A stretch of 45,328 bases of DNA, taken from contig DLGZ01000080.1 of the NCBI GenBank assembly GCA_002482965.1, positions 232,750-278,077 of the forward strand. Direction: 5' to 3'. The notes beneath the pieces are model-generated. The model was not told the DNA's origin. It did no database searches and saw nothing but the letters and a program-made list of their open reading frames with translations. Position 1 is the stretch's first letter. Each line of letters opens with the position of its first letter. This DNA comes from Verrucomicrobiaceae bacterium UBA7681 (GTDB lineage: Bacteria > Verrucomicrobiota > Verrucomicrobiia > Verrucomicrobiales > Verrucomicrobiaceae). The position numbers and the translations under genes were made by a program. This document shows, piece by piece, positions 8,492 through 16,635 of the stretch.

Positions 8492-10894
8492 ATGGCCCTG
8501 ACGGTTTTGACATTGAGCAACGCAGACGGCGAGCATCGGATTTCATGTCCGCTGCATGAGTCGCTGACGTTTGGATGCGGCCCGGCGTGCGATGTCACGT
8601 TTGATGGGGTTGGCATTCTGCCGCGGCACTGCGTGCTGTACCGGAAGGGAGAGCGGACTTTTCAGATCATCGGCGTCTTTGCGGCGGCGCAGTTTACGGT
8701 GAATGGCGTGATTTCGAGCGAGCTGGAAGTGGATGCGCCGTTCAAGTTTGGCATTGGTGGCGCGATGTTTGATGTGGACGTCGCTGAGGGAGATGAGGAA
8801 GTGCTGCAGGAGACGGAGCCTGTGACTGATGAGGTGCCGCTGGTGACGAGACCCAGCCGGCGTGGCTATTTGCTGAGGCCGATCACTTTGAAGCCGCGTG
8901 CTGGAGAGCGGGTGGGTGGGGTGATTTTGGCGGCTGCGCCTCCTGCTGAAATTGAGGTTCCGGTGACGGCACAACCGGCGAGCCTGACGCTGCAGACGGT
9001 GGAGGTGGTGATGGAGGCGAAGGTGCCGCAGGATGAGGAGGAATCGTCTTCGCTGCTGCTGGTGGGGCTTCTGCTGTGCGGTGCGATGATTGCGGGTGTT
9101 GTTTACTGGCCGCACCATCTGGATCAGCTTTCATCTGAGAAGCCCGATGTGGTGGCAGCTTCTGTGGCTGCTCCAGTGCTCACGCCGGAGGCGACGATGC
9201 GGGCGTGTCGGGATTTGCTGAAGGTCGGTGCGCCACGGCTGGCGGCGCAGATGCTGATACCGCTGGCTGAGCGGGGTGATGTGGAGGCGATGCATCAACT
9301 GGCGCTGGCTTTGCGGGCGTCGGGCAAGTTTGGAGATGAGGTGGTTGTTTTGCTGCAACGGGCAGTTGAAGGGGGGCAGAGGGATGCGCTGCGTGATTTT
9401 GTGAGTGCGGTCGATGATGCGGAGAATCGGGGGCGGTATGGGGAGGGGGCGTTCAAGCAGTTGCAACTGGCGGCGAAGCTTGGGGAGACCTCTGCCTGGA
9501 TGCCGCTGGGGGAACGCTATGAGCATGGCAAGGGCACGGCTGTGGACATGAAGCTGGCGCTTGCTGCCTTTGAGAAGGCGCGTGTGGCTGGGGACAGGCG
9601 TGCGGTGGTGAAGGTGTCTGCGAGGCAGGCGGCGCTGGAGCGTGTGGCGGCGTATGTGCGATCGTGGAACGAGGTGTCTGTGGCTACGCAGCTTGATCAT
9701 GTGGTGGCGGGGCAGGGGAGATTTTTTATGCTGGATCATCCGCCGATGGAGGTGCTGCTGCGGATGGAGGAGGAAATGCGGGCGCGCTGGCCGCTGCGGC
9801 GGATCAGCGTGGCGGCGGGGGCGCAGGCGGAGCTGGAGACGTTTGAGCTGGTCAAGGTGACGCAGCCGTTTCAATTCGAGGTGCAGCGGGGTGAACGCAT
9901 TGCGCGTGGCAGGGGGGTGCTGGTTTGCGCGGTGCAGCGTGATGGGACGGACCGCTGGCGCATCAGGGATGCTAGTGACAAGATTGAGGTGACTGAACTG
10001 ATGCCGGCGAAGGAGCAGTTTGTGAGTGCGGGGTCGTTGCGTGAGTTGAAGCCTGCTTTTACGCGTGAGGAGCAGGTGGACGAAGCGCGGCTGGAGATTT
10101 TGGAGCAGTTGCGCGGTCTGGAAGCGACGGAGGATTTCAAGCCGGCGCTCAGCGTGGTGATGAACGCTGTTTATGAATTTCCGCAGGAGACGTTTTGGCT
10201 GCCGTTTGCCGACCAGTTGTGTGACCGCATGGCGCGGCAGTTTTTCAAGGATGGCCGATGGCTGGATGCGGGGTGGGCGGAACAGGTGCATCAGTTTGGT
10301 GAGCATGGCAGTGTGTCGGCCTTGCTGCTGGAGGGGCATCTGTGTGCGGCGGGGTATGGGTGCCCGCGCAATCCGGCGAAGAGCCTAGCGCTTTATCAGA
10401 AGGCGTTTGAGGCGGGGAAGCGGCGTGATGCGCGCTTCTACTATGCGGAGGCTTTGTTTCAGGGACGCGGGGTGCCGCAGGATACGGAGAAGGCGGGGGC
10501 GCTGGTGCTGGCGTTTATGAGCCGCTCCAAACATCCGCTGGAGGCTTATCTGGCGGCGCATCTGCTGTGGCGCAAGGCGGAGCATGATCCGGCGCTGTGG
10601 CAGGAGGTCTATGATATGCTTTCACGCGTGGTGGAGAAGCTGCCGCCGGCGAAGAATCTCGCGGGCATGGTGCTGCTCAATCATGGGCAGACGACGAAGG
10701 AGCGGAGGACTGGGTTTGCGGCGATCAAGAGTGCGGCCGAGGAGGGCGTGGTGGAGGCGATGAAGAATCTCTCCCAATGTTATTTGGAGGGCGTTGGCTG
10801 CGAGAAGGATGCGGGTCAGGCTACGTTTTGGAAGCAGAAGGCGATGGTGACGGAGCCGCCGCGAAGGAGGCATTATACGGAGTTTGAGGAGTGA
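8492..10894 (+). CDS. FHA-like / TM / Sel1-repeat protein
   Basis: An 800-residue protein that I do not recognise as a named family. The first 95 residues look like an FHA-type fold (LTFGCGPACDVTFDG, then LPRHCVLYRKGE, then FTVNG). A single membrane helix lies at about 186-207 (LLLVGLLLCGAMIAGVVYW). After it come Sel1/TPR-like repeats at about 250-370 and again at 600-790, for example YEHGKGTAVDMKLALAAFEK and YLEGVGCEKDAGQATFWKQK. The expected topology is cytoplasmic FHA and periplasmic Sel1, linking a phospho-signal or scaffold to envelope partners. I start at the ATG at 8492; a TTG directly before it is in frame. It follows the MoxR cluster by 66 bases and may belong to it. Confidence 0.82.
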   Translation: MALTVLTLSNADGEHRISCPLHESLTFGCGPACDVTFDGVGILPRHCVLYRKGERTFQIIGVFAAAQFTVNGVISSELEVDAPFKFGIGGAMFDVDVAEGDEEVLQETEPVTDEVPLVTRPSRRGYLLRPITLKPRAGERVGGVILAAAPPAEIEVPVTAQPASLTLQTVEVVMEAKVPQDEEESSSLLLVGLLLCGAMIAGVVYWPHHLDQLSSEKPDVVAASVAAPVLTPEATMRACRDLLKVGAPRLAAQMLIPLAERGDVEAMHQLALALRASGKFGDEVVVLLQRAVEGGQRDALRDFVSAVDDAENRGRYGEGAFKQLQLAAKLGETSAWMPLGERYEHGKGTAVDMKLALAAFEKARVAGDRRAVVKVSARQAALERVAAYVRSWNEVSVATQLDHVVAGQGRFFMLDHPPMEVLLRMEEEMRARWPLRRISVAAGAQAELETFELVKVTQPFQFEVQRGERIARGRGVLVCAVQRDGTDRWRIRDASDKIEVTELMPAKEQFVSAGSLRELKPAFTREEQVDEARLEILEQLRGLEATEDFKPALSVVMNAVYEFPQETFWLPFADQLCDRMARQFFKDGRWLDAGWAEQVHQFGEHGSVSALLLEGHLCAAGYGCPRNPAKSLALYQKAFEAGKRRDARFYYAEALFQGRGVPQDTEKAGALVLAFMSRSKHPLEAYLAAHLLWRKAEHDPALWQEVYDMLSRVVEKLPPAKNLAGMVLLNHGQTTKERRTGFAAIKSAAEEGVVEAMKNLSQCYLEGVGCEKDAGQATFWKQKAMVTEPPRRRHYTEFEE

Positions 10895-10912
10895 TTGGGG
10901 CGCCGGAGAGGT

Positions 10913-10947
10913 GGCCACAAAGGGGCGCAAAAAGAAGCAAAAAAGTG
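10913..10947. repeat. GCCACAAAGG-type dispersed intergenic repeat
   Basis: The gap between the convergent Sel1 and secretin-module genes contains GGCCACAAAGGGGCGCAAAA followed by AGAAGCAAAAAA. This is a quasi-periodic A/G-rich sequence of a style common between genes in Verrucomicrobiota and Planctomycetota. Related-looking stretches lie at 15717-15756, 15812-15846 and 39387-39418. Confidence 0.4.
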
Positions 10948-11018
10948 ACGAAGTGTGCGGGCGAGTCATGGGGCTTTGCCACGCTCTCATGAACGGGCGG
11001 GCTGTCGCCACACCCATT

Positions 11019-11045
11019 CTACGGCCATGCATGCTCTTGCCGTAG
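11019..11045 (-). terminator. Possible hairpin terminator of the 988-aa gene
   Basis: A perfect 7-bp inverted repeat, CTACGGC/GCCGTAG, with a 13-base loop containing GCATGC. It begins 11 bases beyond the stop codon of the minus-strand gene that ends at 11056. No run of T follows, so it is only a weak intrinsic-terminator candidate. Confidence 0.35.
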
Positions 11046-11055
11046 CTCAACGGGG

Positions 11056-14022
11056 CTACTCGCTGGCACGGAGGAGGTCGCAAGTGATGAAGATGGCCTG
11101 GAGGATGTCTGCTTTTTCGAACTCGGGTTTGCCGGTGGGTTTGGAGAGGGAGAGGAGGCGGGCGGTGCCTGAGGGGATGGTGATGCCGGTGGTAAGCTTG
11201 GTGGTGAAGTAATCGGTGAGGGGGAATTCGAGGCGGTGGCCTTGGGTGTCGATGAGGTGCTCGCGGTGTTCGAAGGGTGGGGCGGTGTGGAATTCGTTTG
11301 AGAGGGTGAGTTCGACGGTGATGCCGTCTGCGCCGACGGTGGGTTCGAGTTCGAGGTAGAGGCCGATGGTGCGCTTCTCCTGCCCAAAAACCGGTTCGCC
11401 CTTGTCAGTCACTTTGAAGTCCTTGATGGCGCTGTGCTCACGGCCCTGTCGGGTGGTGGCGCGCACGCCGGACTTGGTTTCGATGCGTGTGGTGTCGAGG
11501 TGCTGAACGGTACCGGTCTTGACGGCGGCGAGCAGTGCATCGAGTTCGGCGCGGTGATCGCTCTTGCTGGCGGCTTGTGCGGTGAGGCGGCGCAGCAGCG
11601 GGCCGGGGCCTTGGAGGATGTGGGTGTTTAAGACGACGGTTTTTGGGGGTGTTTTGGTTATGGACTTCACGTAGTCATCGACCAAAGCGAGGTTCTCGTT
11701 CGTGTTTTTGACGATGATCACGGATGATGCGTGATCGTATGAGGCTGTGGCTCCTGTAGGAAAGGAGACGCCAGAGACTTCGAGGATGTTTCTGGCGGTT
11801 ATGCGGGGTCTCGGTTCTGGGTAAGCTGATGAAGAAAGAAAATGAGGCACATGATACATCTTGGTGTTCCAGGCTTTGGGATCGATCACGGGTTTGGGTT
11901 TGCTGCCAGATTCAGGGGTGGATCTGGCTTTCGCCACTTGCGGAACCACATCGCATTTCAAGAATGTGGCCCACAGGATTTCGGCATCGTCACGACCGGT
12001 TGGTTTGTTGAGGGCGATGAGCTTGAGTCCGCCGTTGATCATGCTGCTGCCAGTGAAGATCCTGGAGGAGTAAAAATCGACGATGGGCATCTCGAAGTCC
12101 TTCTTGGAGGAGGGATCGCGGAAATGCTCCTGACGTGTCACTGGAGCGGAAGGGTGCAGTTCGTGGCTGAAAGTGATGTCCACGTTATGTTCATCATATC
12201 CGATGATGGGTTCAATTCGAAAGACGGAACCGACCGGACGAGTTTCGAAGGCGAGGGTGGGCTGGCCTTTGGCATTGTTGCCGAATTCGGAGAGATAAAT
12301 GTGCTCGCATGCGGACTCGTGGGTGGCTTGGGTGCCGGATTTGGTTTCGAGGAAGATAGAGTCGATGAACGTGGCCTCGCCACGGGCAACTGCGGCCTCT
12401 ATTGCGGACCACATCTCATGCTGGTCGTTGAGCGGTGCGTGCTTGAGCGTGAGACCGCGCAGGAAGGCCGCAGGCGCCTGGACGGTGTGCAGGGTGAAGG
12501 CGACGGTCTTGGAATAGCGATGGAGGCAGTCATCGGTCAAGGCGGCGATGCGCTCGATGTTGTCGGTGGTGTTGACGATGTGCAGCACGCCGTTTTGATG
12601 TGTGGCCGTGGCCTTTTTGACAGGCACAATGCCAAGGGACTCGAACCACTGCGGCAGGGGCTGCGGCTGCTCCATCATGGATTCCAACACGCCATCGGGG
12701 ACATTGAATGCGGCGGCAGTCAGTCCGGGCGGAGCCTGGGCCATCTGTGAGGTGGTGACAGGATTTGTGAAGGGGATGGATGCAGCCCTGTGGGCGGTGC
12801 CGGTGAGAAACGCCGCCCAGAGGATGTCTTCCTTCGCCTGAGGTGTGCCGACGGGTTTGGTGACGCCGACCAGTTTCGTGCTGCCGCTGCTGGTGGTGAT
12901 TTCCGTGGAGAAATGGGCCCCGTCGATGTCGGTGATGGGGGATTCGCTGGCATTGCCGGAGATAGGTTCAGTCATGCTGACCTGGTGCCCAAATGGCGGA
13001 GCGGGATGCAGGTCGATTTCGAGAGTGGTTCTGATGGTGCTGCCGTCGGTATCAAGAGTCGGCTCTAAGGCCAGGCTCAATCCGATGGGGCGCATTTCTT
13101 GGTGCACCGAGGTGCTTTTGTCATCCGTCGTGAGTTCGCTCAGATACTGGTGCTCGCGGCCGGCTTCTGAGCTGGCACGGGTGTCGGATTTGGTTTCGAG
13201 AAAGGCATCTCCGACGACTCGCACTTTGGAGCCGGGATTTTTGGCATGATCCAGCAGCAGGGCGAGCTGAGCGGCGGCATCTGCGCTGTGTGAAGCGGCG
13301 GCGGTTACCTGACGAACCAGTTCTCCCGGGCCTTCGATGACTGTGAGGGTGTACGCGATGGTGGCGGGATGACGCGGGCTGCACGACTCCGCGAAAGCTT
13401 CAACGATTTTGAGATTCGCCGGGGTGTTGGTGGCGCTGAGCAGACCGGTGGTTGGATTGATCTTGGCAGCGGCTCCTTCTGGGAAGGGGATGCCGGCTGC
13501 CTCGAGAACTTCCCGGGCGGTTTTGTGCAATGGATGCTGGGCGGAATCGAGGAGGGAAGCCTGCAAGTATGGATCATTGGGTGAAATGAGAGTCGCGTCA
13601 GCAGGCAGCGGATTGTCAGCAAAAGCCGGACCTATTCTAAAGACACGTGTCGTCATCGGTGGCTGCTCCGCATGAAGGGGGGCAGTGTTCTGAGTGTTTA
13701 GAGACGCCACATGTTTCTTCAGGCGTTCGAGGTTTTCCTCGGTGTTGCGGCAGACGATTTCACCCACTGGGCCACGAGACACTGAAGCGCCTTCCGGGAA
13801 GGTGATGCCAGCGTCTTCAAGTAATTGCTTGAGTGTTTTATTCTGAACTGGTTGAGGACCGAAGGGATCGGGGCCGAGTTTGGTGGTGTCCAAATCGGAT
13901 TGGGGAAGAAAAGCTGGCTGAACCTTGAAGGAACGAGTGAACATCTCGGCCTTCTCGGCATGCATGGCTGCGGTGAGGATGAGAAGGATCACCAGGAGGC
14001 GACTGCATGCGCGGAATGACAT
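11056..14022 (-). CDS. Exported protein of tandem secretin-type modules without a secretin pore
   Basis: A 988-residue exported protein. I choose the ATG at 14022 because the signal peptide MSFRACSRLLVILLILTAAMHA begins there; the frame stays open for 39 codons upstream but these look non-coding. It holds four copies of an N-module with pattern (L..LLE.AGI.FPEGA ... V.NT.ENL..V..YV) at about residues 60-110, 160-215, 455-505 and 740-790. Three copies of a beta module follow (ETKSG.RA...REH ... R.IG..L.LEPT.G.DG....L....H.APP), centred near 280-350, 565-635 and 845-925. The secretin gene at 22635 has both modules (QILEASGIVFPEGASASYNP, TTKSGTRATM, LEAEPTVGADG). The C-terminal secretin signature (VPILGDLPFIGRLF) is absent, so it probably does not form a pore. 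A periplasmic or outer-membrane accessory is my inference. Confidence 0.8.
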   Translation of the reverse strand: MSFRACSRLLVILLILTAAMHAEKAEMFTRSFKVQPAFLPQSDLDTTKLGPDPFGPQPVQNKTLKQLLEDAGITFPEGASVSRGPVGEIVCRNTEENLERLKKHVASLNTQNTAPLHAEQPPMTTRVFRIGPAFADNPLPADATLISPNDPYLQASLLDSAQHPLHKTAREVLEAAGIPFPEGAAAKINPTTGLLSATNTPANLKIVEAFAESCSPRHPATIAYTLTVIEGPGELVRQVTAAASHSADAAAQLALLLDHAKNPGSKVRVVGDAFLETKSDTRASSEAGREHQYLSELTTDDKSTSVHQEMRPIGLSLALEPTLDTDGSTIRTTLEIDLHPAPPFGHQVSMTEPISGNASESPITDIDGAHFSTEITTSSGSTKLVGVTKPVGTPQAKEDILWAAFLTGTAHRAASIPFTNPVTTSQMAQAPPGLTAAAFNVPDGVLESMMEQPQPLPQWFESLGIVPVKKATATHQNGVLHIVNTTDNIERIAALTDDCLHRYSKTVAFTLHTVQAPAAFLRGLTLKHAPLNDQHEMWSAIEAAVARGEATFIDSIFLETKSGTQATHESACEHIYLSEFGNNAKGQPTLAFETRPVGSVFRIEPIIGYDEHNVDITFSHELHPSAPVTRQEHFRDPSSKKDFEMPIVDFYSSRIFTGSSMINGGLKLIALNKPTGRDDAEILWATFLKCDVVPQVAKARSTPESGSKPKPVIDPKAWNTKMYHVPHFLSSSAYPEPRPRITARNILEVSGVSFPTGATASYDHASSVIIVKNTNENLALVDDYVKSITKTPPKTVVLNTHILQGPGPLLRRLTAQAASKSDHRAELDALLAAVKTGTVQHLDTTRIETKSGVRATTRQGREHSAIKDFKVTDKGEPVFGQEKRTIGLYLELEPTVGADGITVELTLSNEFHTAPPFEHREHLIDTQGHRLEFPLTDYFTTKLTTGITIPSGTARLLSLSKPTGKPEFEKADILQAIFITCDLLRASE

Positions 14023-14375
14023 GCTGGGGAGACTAGGGGATGCGGCGGTGGGATGTCGAGAGTGATGTTGGAGTGCGGCTGCGGTGGCTTTCGAGCGATT
14101 GGTGGCGGGCTTTGGGCTGGCCGGCTGGTGAGGTGTCACATGCTGCCGCTTTCGAGGATTTTCTGGACGCGCGAGTCACCGAGGCCGTCGAAAGCGGTAG
14201 CTGCGCTCCTTCGTCGCTGCGCAACCGCAGTCCATATGGGGGCTGTGCCGTGCGAGGTGTTTTGGTGTGAGGTGGAATTGATTGGCCATTCGATGGCGCA
14301 AAAAAACGCCGCGCTGTTTTAGGGCGCGGCGTTTGAAGAAGAACTGAGCTAGTTGCGGCGCAACTGGGCTACTTT
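14023..14375. other. Intergenic region with possible remnant/repeat
   Basis: About 350 bases lie between two minus-strand genes. The right end holds the terminator described at 14300-14334. The middle (about 14136-14260) contains a minus-strand open stretch reading RRRSAATAFDGLGDSRVQ and ending in ESGSM-stop. It has no plausible start or full-length gene and looks like a repeat or gene remnant. I see no other gene. Confidence 0.35.
14300..14334 (-). terminator. Intrinsic terminator of the toroid-protein gene
   Basis: An 11-bp perfect stem, AAACGCCGCGC/GCGCGGCGTTT (14304-14314 and 14324-14334), has a 9-base loop. On the minus strand it is followed directly by a run of seven T. It lies 42 bases past the stop codon of the minus-strand gene ending at 14376, so it should end that transcript. 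Confidence 0.88.
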
Positions 14376-15539
14376 TTAGAGGGTCTGATGGATGCGGCCG
14401 AGGGCCATGAGGATGTAGGAGGTGGTGAGGACGGGGTCGGATTCCATCCAGCGGCCTTCGGTGTTGGACCAGGAGCCGTCGCCTTTTTGGAGGCTGAGGA
14501 GTTTTTCGGTGATGTCTTTGCGCCAGTCGATGAGCTTGCCGTCTTTGGTTTTGATGTAGTCGATCTTGGCGATGCTGAGGGCCTTGGCCATGGTCTGGTA
14601 GTAGTAGTAGAGGCCGGCGGCTCCGAGGCCGGGGTTTTCATCTGCGCTGTAGTGGTTTTGAAGCCATTCGATGACGGCTTTGACGCGGGGGTCGTCTTTG
14701 TCGACGCCGGCGTAGATGAAGCTGAGGAGGCCGGCGTAGCTGATGCTGCCGTAGCTGCGGAGGGCGATGCTGCCGTCGGGGTTGGTGACTTTGGCTCCGC
14801 GGGTTTCGGTGGGGTTGTAGATGAAGCCGCCGGCGTCGTCGGGGTCTTTGCTGACCCAGGCGGACTTGTTGCTTTCGGGGCGGTTCTGGCAGCGCTGAAT
14901 GAAGTCGATGGCGGCGGCGACGTTCAACTGTGGTTCGTTTTTGGCGGCGTCGCCTTTGTCTGCGAGGAGGGACTGGGAGTAGTAGAGGGCTTCGAGGCCG
15001 AAGGTGAGATTGGACATGTCGGCGTGCATGCCTTTTTCGTCGCCGTAGCCGATGCCGCCGTCGAGGGGGTTGTCCTGCTTGCCTTTTTCGTCGAGGTCCA
15101 CCTGGCAGTTAACGAGATAGCGGCGGGCCTTGAGCATGACCTCTTCGTTTTCGGGCTTGTTGTTGAGGAGGAGGGCGGTGAGGGCGAGGGCGGTGTTGTA
15201 GTTGCCACGGGCCTTGATGAAGATGCCGCCATCGGGGCGGGCATTGCTGATGAGGAACTTGGTGGCTTTTTCGACTTCAGCGGGAACGGGATCGCCGGGC
15301 TTGCGATTGGGATCGAGCATGATGCTGATGATGGCGAGGGCGGTGATGGCGACGGGCTCGGACTCGCCCCACTGGCCGGTGGTGGGGTTTTGCTTGTCGC
15401 GGAGGAAATTGAGGCCGCGCTCGACGCCGAGGCGGAGCTCCTGTTTGAGGGATTCGTTGCGCGAGGCCTGAGTGGCGGCCTGGGGGAAGGCGGCGGTGGT
15501 GCCGAGCGCGAGGGTGAGGAGAAGGGCTGGGATTTTCAT
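14376..15539 (-). CDS. Exported alpha-alpha toroid protein (prenyltransferase/squalene oxidase repeat type)
   Basis: A 387-residue protein with signal peptide MKIPALLLTLALGTTAAF, which fixes the ATG at 15539. The frame is open for 51 codons upstream but without protein-like sequence. It carries repeated helical hairpins of the prenyltransferase/squalene-oxidase type: GLNFLRDKQNPTTGQW, FLISNARPDGGIF, DNPLDGGIGYGDEKG, FIQRCQNR, SYAGLLSFIYAGV and LLSLQKGDGSWSNTEGRW. The DxDD motif of squalene-hopene cyclases is not visible, so I do not call a cyclase. Exported toroid proteins of this kind are common in Planctomycetota and Verrucomicrobiota and their role is unknown. It appears monocistronic, with a strong terminator at 14300-14334. 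Confidence 0.85.
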   Translation of the reverse strand: MKIPALLLTLALGTTAAFPQAATQASRNESLKQELRLGVERGLNFLRDKQNPTTGQWGESEPVAITALAIISIMLDPNRKPGDPVPAEVEKATKFLISNARPDGGIFIKARGNYNTALALTALLLNNKPENEEVMLKARRYLVNCQVDLDEKGKQDNPLDGGIGYGDEKGMHADMSNLTFGLEALYYSQSLLADKGDAAKNEPQLNVAAAIDFIQRCQNRPESNKSAWVSKDPDDAGGFIYNPTETRGAKVTNPDGSIALRSYGSISYAGLLSFIYAGVDKDDPRVKAVIEWLQNHYSADENPGLGAAGLYYYYQTMAKALSIAKIDYIKTKDGKLIDWRKDITEKLLSLQKGDGSWSNTEGRWMESDPVLTTSYILMALGRIHQTL

Positions 15540-15877
15540 GATGCAGGCAACTGGATGTGGAAAGAGAGCGGCGTCAACGGGCAAGGGGGGCCTCTTTGAG
15601 GGCGGACGATTCTTGTCCATGCAGAGGCGGCGGCGGGCGCTTTTTGACCGGTGCGAACCGATCTGGAGAGTCAGCCAACGCATTTTGGGCATGGCGCGGG
15701 CGTGGGGATGGACGGTTTGCCGCAGAGGGGCAGAGATGCAGAGGGGGGCAGAGATTGAGTCTGTTCTCTGTTCTGCGCGGATTCGAAAATTCGTGTGACT
15801 TCCAAACGATTTTACACCGCAGAGATTTGGAGAACGCGGAGTTTTACCGGAAGGGGATTTATTCCGCGTTTTCCAAG
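15540..15877. other. Intergenic region with CGCAGAGG/ACACCGCAGAG repeats
   Basis: This 338-base gap separates the toroid gene from the YdjY gene. It contains two short quasi-periodic stretches: GCCGCAGAGGGGCAGAGATG with a following GCAGAGGGGGGCAGAG (15717-15756), and TTACACCGCAGAGATTTGGA with a following GAACGCGGAG (15812-15846). They resemble dispersed intergenic repeats of these phyla. I see no gene in it. Confidence 0.45.
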
Positions 15878-16621
15878 CTATTTCGCGGGAGTGATGATGA
15901 GGGTGACCTTGGTCTCTTCGGCGGGGATGTTGGCGGGCATGCTGATCCAGAGGTCGTCGCGCTCGTTGCCTTTGGCGGCGGAGTTGATGATGGCGGCGCG
16001 ATCCACGTAGGTGGAGATGATGGAGCCGGTCTGCTCTGCGGCGAAGCCGGTTTCATCGATGATGGAGCCGTTGAAGATCCAGGTGTCGAGGTCGTCGGGG
16101 GTTTTGCGTTTCTCGATGTTCTGGATGAAGTCGGAGAGGGGGACGTTTTTGGTTTTGTCGCCGTCTTTCCATTCGACGTGGATGGCGATGCGGTTGGCTC
16201 CGGGGGTTTTGGGCTCGGTGTCTTTGGCGTTGTAGGGGCGCTCGGCTTTGGGATCGAGCTTTTCGAGGATGCCGAGGGTGGCGGGCTGGTAATTGGCGAG
16301 GAGGAGGGCGAGCTGGATTTGGATGGGTCTGACCTTGGTCTCCAAGACGGTCTCGTGGACTTTCTCGCCGGTTTCGTGGCAGAGTGCGTACTCGATGGGG
16401 AGCTTTTGATGGAGGATGGAGCAGGGGATGCGCAGCTCGCGGGTGGCGGCGGTGATCTGGATGCCGTTGAGGTCAAAGACGCCGGGGGAGAGCTGCTTGA
16501 CGAGCTTTTGCGCGGCTTCGAGCTGTGCTTTGGCGTCGGGCTTTGGCTCAGCGGCATCTTGCGCGGGCATGACTGCGCAGGCGATGAGGAGGCAGAAGAG
16601 GGAGGTGAGCGGGCGCAACAT
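15878..16621 (-). CDS. YdjY-domain exported protein
   Basis: A 247-residue protein with signal peptide MLRPLTSLFCLLIACAVMPA. The core (about residues 50-115) fits the YdjY domain: the I.ITAATRELRIPCSI segment, then PIEYALCHETGEKVHETVLE (the family pattern is E-[YF]-x-L-C ... K-x-H-E) and a helix IQLALLLANY. The C-terminal half is less familiar. It probably acts in the periplasm; biochemical function is not known for this domain. It lies 14 bases downstream of the RbsB-like lipoprotein gene, so the two are probably one transcript and may share a ligand or envelope site. Confidence 0.72.
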   Translation of the reverse strand: MLRPLTSLFCLLIACAVMPAQDAAEPKPDAKAQLEAAQKLVKQLSPGVFDLNGIQITAATRELRIPCSILHQKLPIEYALCHETGEKVHETVLETKVRPIQIQLALLLANYQPATLGILEKLDPKAERPYNAKDTEPKTPGANRIAIHVEWKDGDKTKNVPLSDFIQNIEKRKTPDDLDTWIFNGSIIDETGFAAEQTGSIISTYVDRAAIINSAAKGNERDDLWISMPANIPAEETKVTLIITPAK

Positions 16622-16635
16622 GGCAGAGGGGTGGT

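Noticed and set aside
14376..15539. Squalene-hopene cyclase or terpene cyclase
   Set aside because: The helical repeats fit, but the catalytic DxDD is not visible, the protein is exported and it is short.
14388..15599. 403-codon plus-strand ORF opposite the toroid gene
   Set aside because: Its translation is dominated by Gly, Val, Ala, Asp and Glu without domain character, and it is the mirror of a gene with signal peptide, repeats and its own terminator. GC-rich third positions keep the opposite frame open.
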